From assembly GCA_021204765.1 (NCBI GenBank), contig JAJPYU010000032.1, forward strand, positions 1 to 9,538: DNA of 9,538 nt, in the 5' to 3' direction. The notes below the pieces were generated by a model. It was not told where the DNA came from. It saw only the letters and a program-made list of their open reading frames with translations, and ran no database searches. The position numbers and the translations under genes are program-made. Positions within the stretch are counted from its first letter, which is position 1; each line of letters begins with the position of its first letter. Below, one piece after another: positions 6,423-9,538 of the stretch. This stretch comes from Clostridiales bacterium (GTDB taxonomy: Bacteria > Bacillota > Clostridia > Lachnospirales > Lachnospiraceae).

Positions 6423-7095
6423 TGTCCTCTTCCTTTTTGGTCTCAGACTTAACCGCCGCTGCAGCTTCTTCCTTATTATTCCTGACGGGCAATTCATGAG
6501 GATCCGGTTCGCCCTTCACTATGACCTCCATCAGGTCACGGATCTCATCCCGGCCCTGCCTGGTCACAGCGGAGAAGGGAATGATCACCGTCCCCGGCTC
6601 CACATTCAGGCCGGTGCGGATAGCCTTAAGCTGTTTAGCCAGCTGGCTCTTCTTTATCTTGTCCAGCTTCGTGGCGATGATGATGGGATTAAAGCCCTGA
6701 TAGACCATCCATTCGTACATAAGCCTGTCATTCTCAGAGGGATTGTGTCTGATGTCTATGAGCAAGAAGATTGCCCGCAGCTGCCGGGACCTGTTCAGGT
6801 AATTCTCTATCATCCGTCCCCACTTCTGCTTCTCTTTCTCCGGCACCTTCGCGAAGCCGTACCCCGGCAGATCCGTCAGATACATGTCGTCATTTACCCG
6901 GTAGAAATTGATGGTCTGGGTCTTCCCGGGCTGGCTGGACGTCCGCGCCAGGGACTTTCTCTCCATGAGCACGTTGATAAGGGACGACTTCCCTACGTTA
7001 GACTTCCCCGCGAAAGCTATCTCCGGCAGACTGTTGTCTGGTAAGGTACTCTTGTACCCGCAGACAGTCTCGAGGGTCACATTCTTAATTACCAT
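6412..7095 (-). CDS. ysxC: Ribosome-biogenesis GTPase YsxC/EngB
   Basis: The 227-residue protein has all GTPase motifs of the EngB branch of TrmE-Era-EngA-like GTPases: G1 GKSNVGKSS at 30-38, G2 region PGKTQTINFY at 56-65, G3 DLPGYG at 75-80, G4 TKLDK at 142-146 and G5 SAV at 175-177. It binds GTP and is needed for late assembly of the large ribosomal subunit in Bacillus relatives; it acts in the cytoplasm. The core normally ends near residue 195; here a charged tail rich in Lys, Glu and Ala adds about 30 residues and is probably disordered. It begins 15 nt after the lon stop, with AAAGGAG 9 nt before the ATG. The lon-ysxC order is the standard one in Bacillota. Confidence 0.95.
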   Translation of the reverse strand: MVIKNVTLETVCGYKSTLPDNSLPEIAFAGKSNVGKSSLINVLMERKSLARTSSQPGKTQTINFYRVNDDMYLTDLPGYGFAKVPEKEKQKWGRMIENYLNRSRQLRAIFLLIDIRHNPSENDRLMYEWMVYQGFNPIIIATKLDKIKKSQLAKQLKAIRTGLNVEPGTVIIPFSAVTRQGRDEIRDLMEVIVKGEPDPHELPVRNNKEEAAAAVKSETKKEEDSEE

Positions 7096-7110
7096 ACTCC
7101 TATTCTCCTT

Positions 7111-9423
7111 TCATGCGAGCGCTATCTCCAGCACTTCTTCCATGGAGGATACGTAATTAACCTGCATCCCCTCGAGAATTTCTGCGTCCAGCTCCTCGAT
7201 GTCGCTCTTATTCTTCTCCGGCACACATACCGTCTTTATCCCCGCGGTCTTCGCCGCCAGCAGCTTTTCCTTAAGTCCTCCCACCGGCAGCACCCGGCCA
7301 CGCAGGGTGATCTCCCCGGTCATGGCCACGTCAGCACGGATCTTCTTTTTTGTGATCGCCGAGAGCATGGCCGTGGCCATGGTAATCCCGGCGGAAGGTC
7401 CGTCCTTAGGCACACCGCCCTCGGGGATGTGTATATGTATGTCATACTCCGTGAAGAAGGAGCTCTCCACTCCATAGTCGGCGCTGACTGAGCGGATGTA
7501 GCTTATGCCCGTCTCGGCGGACTCTTTCATCACGTCGCCCAGCTGCCCGGTGAGCTTGAATTCTCCCTTGCCCGGCATAATATTTACCTCTATCTGGAGA
7601 GTGGTGCCGCCCACGCTGGTCCAGGCCAGACCTCTGGCGATGCCGATCTCGTCCTCATCATTTTTCTCGTCAGGAAGGAATTTTTGCTTCCCCAGATAAT
7701 CCTCCAGGCCGGCCCTGCCTATGGTAAGACTCTGTACCTCGCCCTCGTATATCCGTCTGGCACCCTTGCGGCACACCCGGCCTATCTCCCGCTCCAGATT
7801 CCTGACCCCGGCTTCCCGGGTGTAATTCTCTATGATCCCCCGGAGGGCATCATCGGTAAAGCTCATCTGTTCCCCGCCGATACCGTTTATCCTTTTCTGC
7901 TTCTCCACCAGATGCTCCTTTGCGATGTGGAACTTCTCGTTGGCGGTGTAGCTGGAAACCTCGATGATCTCCATCCGGTCAAGCAGAGGCTTCGGTATAG
8001 TCTGCATGTCGTTGGCCGTGGCGATAAAGAGCACCTCGGAGAGATCCACCGGCATGTCCACGTAATGGTCATTGAAATGGCTGTTCTGCTCGGAATCCAG
8101 GACCTCCAGCATAGCTGATGAGGTGTCTCCCTTGTAATCGCTGCTCATCTTGTCTATCTCATCCAGGAGCATCAGTGGATTTTTCACCCCGGCGTTTTTC
8201 AGTCCCTCTACTATACGTCCGGGCATGGCACCCACGTAAGTGCGCCTGTGTCCCCGTATCTCGGCCTCGTCCCTGACTCCGCCCAGGCAGATGCGCACGT
8301 ATTTCTTCCCCAGAGCCGCAGCCACGGACTGGGCTATGCTGGTCTTGCCTGTTCCGGGAGGACCCACCAGGCAGATGATGGGGCTCTCGCCGCCCCTGGT
8401 AAGACTCCTTACCGCCAGGAATTCCAGCACTCTCTCCTTTACTTTCTCAAGGCCGTAATGATCCCTGTCCAGTATCTCTTTCGCATGGGCCAGATCCTTG
8501 CTGTCCTCAGAGCTCTTATTCCAGGGCAGCTCCAGCATGGTCCCTATCCAGTCCCTCAGGACGCTGCTCTCAGCCATATTTGAGGCATAGGACTTGTAGC
8601 GCCTGATCTCCTTTTTCAGCCGCTCCTTCACCGCATCGTCGGCATCCAGCTCTTCCGTTTCCTTTAAGAACTGGTCGGTCTCAGACTCGGTGTCATCCTC
8701 ACCCAGCTCCTCACGGATCACCTTCATCTCCTCCCGGAGGACGTACTCACGCTGGTTCTTGTCAACCCGGGCTTTCACCTTCGCCTGTATCTCATTTTTT
8801 ATCCTGGTGACATCGGTCTCGCGGGCCAGCAGTGTCATCAGCACCTGATAGCGCTCCTCTATCTTCACTGCCTCCAGTATCACCTGTTTTCTCTGGAAAG
8901 ATACAGGCAGGCAGTTTCCGATTATATCCATAAAAGCACCCAGCCGGGTCTTATCATTCACCTGGGTGGCTATGGCCTTGCCCACGTTGGGATTCACCTG
9001 GGTGTAATCGAAGAGCTTCTCCTGTATGCTTCGAAACATCGCTTCTTCCACCTCGGAGGCCAGCGGAACATTCTCATTCGCAAATAGGACCACCTGGGCT
9101 TTTAAGCCGGTTTTGCTCTCCACAAAATACGCCAGCTCCGCCCGGCAGTTTCCCTGCACGAAGACTCTCACGCCGTCGTTGGGAAGCCTGACCAGCTGGC
9201 GGATCGTGCAGATGACACCCACACGGTAGAGATCATCCTCCTTCGGCTGCTCCACATTCACGTCCCTCTGTGCAACCAGGAAAATACTGCCTCCCTGGGC
9301 CATGGCGGACCTGGCCGACTGGATGGTCGCAGGATGATTGATGTCAAAATGCATGGGAGAGCCTGGGAGTATGCAAAGCCCCCGCAGAACCACAGCCTGC
9401 ATTTCCTGAAGTAATTCGTTCAT
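7111..9423 (-). CDS. lon: ATP-dependent Lon protease (LonA type)
   Basis: Full length at 770 residues. Lon degrades misfolded and selected regulatory proteins in the cytoplasm as a hexamer. Residues about 10-195 are the N-terminal substrate-binding domain, followed by a long charged helical region (about 200-300). The AAA+ module has Walker A GPPGTGKT at 354-361 and Walker B LLDEIDK at 419-425. The C-terminal protease domain contains PKDGPSAG with catalytic Ser677 and GGLKEKLLAA with catalytic Lys720, 43 residues apart as in E. coli Lon. The soluble LonA form is indicated because no membrane segment interrupts the AAA+ domain. The ATG at 9423 follows AGGAGG by 6 nt. No CIRCE or CtsR heat-shock operator is seen in the 115 nt upstream; a large palindrome occupies that space. 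In relatives clpX often lies upstream, which would be outside this window. Confidence 0.97.
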   Translation of the reverse strand: MNELLQEMQAVVLRGLCILPGSPMHFDINHPATIQSARSAMAQGGSIFLVAQRDVNVEQPKEDDLYRVGVICTIRQLVRLPNDGVRVFVQGNCRAELAYFVESKTGLKAQVVLFANENVPLASEVEEAMFRSIQEKLFDYTQVNPNVGKAIATQVNDKTRLGAFMDIIGNCLPVSFQRKQVILEAVKIEERYQVLMTLLARETDVTRIKNEIQAKVKARVDKNQREYVLREEMKVIREELGEDDTESETDQFLKETEELDADDAVKERLKKEIRRYKSYASNMAESSVLRDWIGTMLELPWNKSSEDSKDLAHAKEILDRDHYGLEKVKERVLEFLAVRSLTRGGESPIICLVGPPGTGKTSIAQSVAAALGKKYVRICLGGVRDEAEIRGHRRTYVGAMPGRIVEGLKNAGVKNPLMLLDEIDKMSSDYKGDTSSAMLEVLDSEQNSHFNDHYVDMPVDLSEVLFIATANDMQTIPKPLLDRMEIIEVSSYTANEKFHIAKEHLVEKQKRINGIGGEQMSFTDDALRGIIENYTREAGVRNLEREIGRVCRKGARRIYEGEVQSLTIGRAGLEDYLGKQKFLPDEKNDEDEIGIARGLAWTSVGGTTLQIEVNIMPGKGEFKLTGQLGDVMKESAETGISYIRSVSADYGVESSFFTEYDIHIHIPEGGVPKDGPSAGITMATAMLSAITKKKIRADVAMTGEITLRGRVLPVGGLKEKLLAAKTAGIKTVCVPEKNKSDIEELDAEILEGMQVNYVSSMEEVLEIALA

Positions 9424-9429
9424 GTGTTT

Positions 9430-9435
9430 CCTCCT
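9430..9435 (-). promoter_or_regulatory. Consensus ribosome binding site of lon
   Basis: AGGAGG on the minus strand lies 6 nt before the lon ATG and fixes the start codon. It is only 3 nt from the foot of the palindrome at 9439-9538, so folding of that element could affect its access. Confidence 0.9.
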
Positions 9436-9438
9436 AAC

Positions 9439-9538
9439 GGTTACTGTTCACACGGTAGCCAGGACAGATATATGGATACTTCAAGCTTGCTTGATAGTAG
9501 ACATATAGCTGTTCTGACTACCTGTAGAGCAGGTAACC
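9439..9538. repeat. 100-bp imperfect palindrome upstream of lon (reaches window edge)
   Basis: Arms at 9439-9485 and 9490-9538 are reverse complements across a 4-nt loop (CTTG at 9486-9489). I aligned them by eye: 40 matching positions, 6 mismatches (some G-U compatible in RNA) and 4 one-base gaps. The outer block is GGTTAC/GTAACC, the inner ones GGTAG/CTACC, TATATG/CATATA and TCAAG/CTTGA. A second, smaller hairpin TACCTG/CAGGTA (9519-9535) lies inside one arm and would compete with the long fold. There is no T tract. It may be a lon 5'-UTR structure or a small MITE-like element; the true outer end may lie beyond the window. Confidence 0.75.

Noticed and set aside
6423..6497. N-terminal extension of znuA from the ATG at 6497
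   Set aside because: The extra 25 residues are very basic, overlap ysxC, and precede the natural export signal; the GTG at 6422 has a ribosome binding site and puts the signal at the N-terminus.

Overview
The window looks like chromosomal DNA of a Bacillota (Clostridia) member, most likely a Lachnospiraceae-type gut or anaerobic bacterium. The reasons are the lon-ysxC gene pair, the strong AGGAGG-type ribosome binding sites, the clostridial form of the metal-binding lipoprotein-like ZnuA (GCLHDYQ motif), and an AAA-ATPase-like/PD-(D/E)XK gene family that is expanded in this group. This assignment is inference from gene content; no rRNA or marker comparison was possible.

Layout. Positions 1-1847 (minus strand) hold the N-terminal 615 codons of a large secreted protein: signal peptide, long Asp/Glu-rich segments, then a repetitive beta-rich region resembling a right-handed beta-helix. 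The gene runs off the left edge, and its open frame depends on a run of exactly eight G. A consensus-like minus-strand promoter (TTGACA, 17 bp, TAGAAT) lies 238 bp or more upstream of its start, which predicts a leader of about 230 nt containing several hairpins. Transcribed in the opposite direction is a short, internally deleted copy of the AAA-ATPase-like/PD-(D/E)XK (DUF1703-type) family (2209-2859, plus). A 332-bp AT-rich non-coding stretch with a strong symmetric terminator follows.

From 3192 to 9423 six genes lie tightly packed on the minus strand and read in the order lon (Lon protease), ysxC/engB (ribosome-assembly GTPase), znuA, znuC, znuB (zinc/manganese-type ABC uptake) and a CoA-pyrophosphatase-like NUDIX hydrolase. 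Gaps and overlaps are 15-nt gap, 11-nt overlap, 108-nt gap with a large hairpin, 4-nt overlap and 8-nt overlap, so the set probably forms one operon that ends at the terminator at 3105-3136. It joins protein quality control and ribosome assembly to metal uptake and nucleotide-cofactor housekeeping. The three transporter proteins should form one complex: ZnuA captures the metal outside, ZnuB is the membrane channel and ZnuC supplies ATP hydrolysis.

The most unusual signals are in non-coding DNA: a 100-bp imperfect palindrome that abuts the lon ribosome binding site and reaches the right edge, a second hairpin cluster between znuA and znuC, and the structured leader of the surface-protein gene. 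I recognised no CRISPR array, tRNA, rRNA, insertion sequence or defined defence system.
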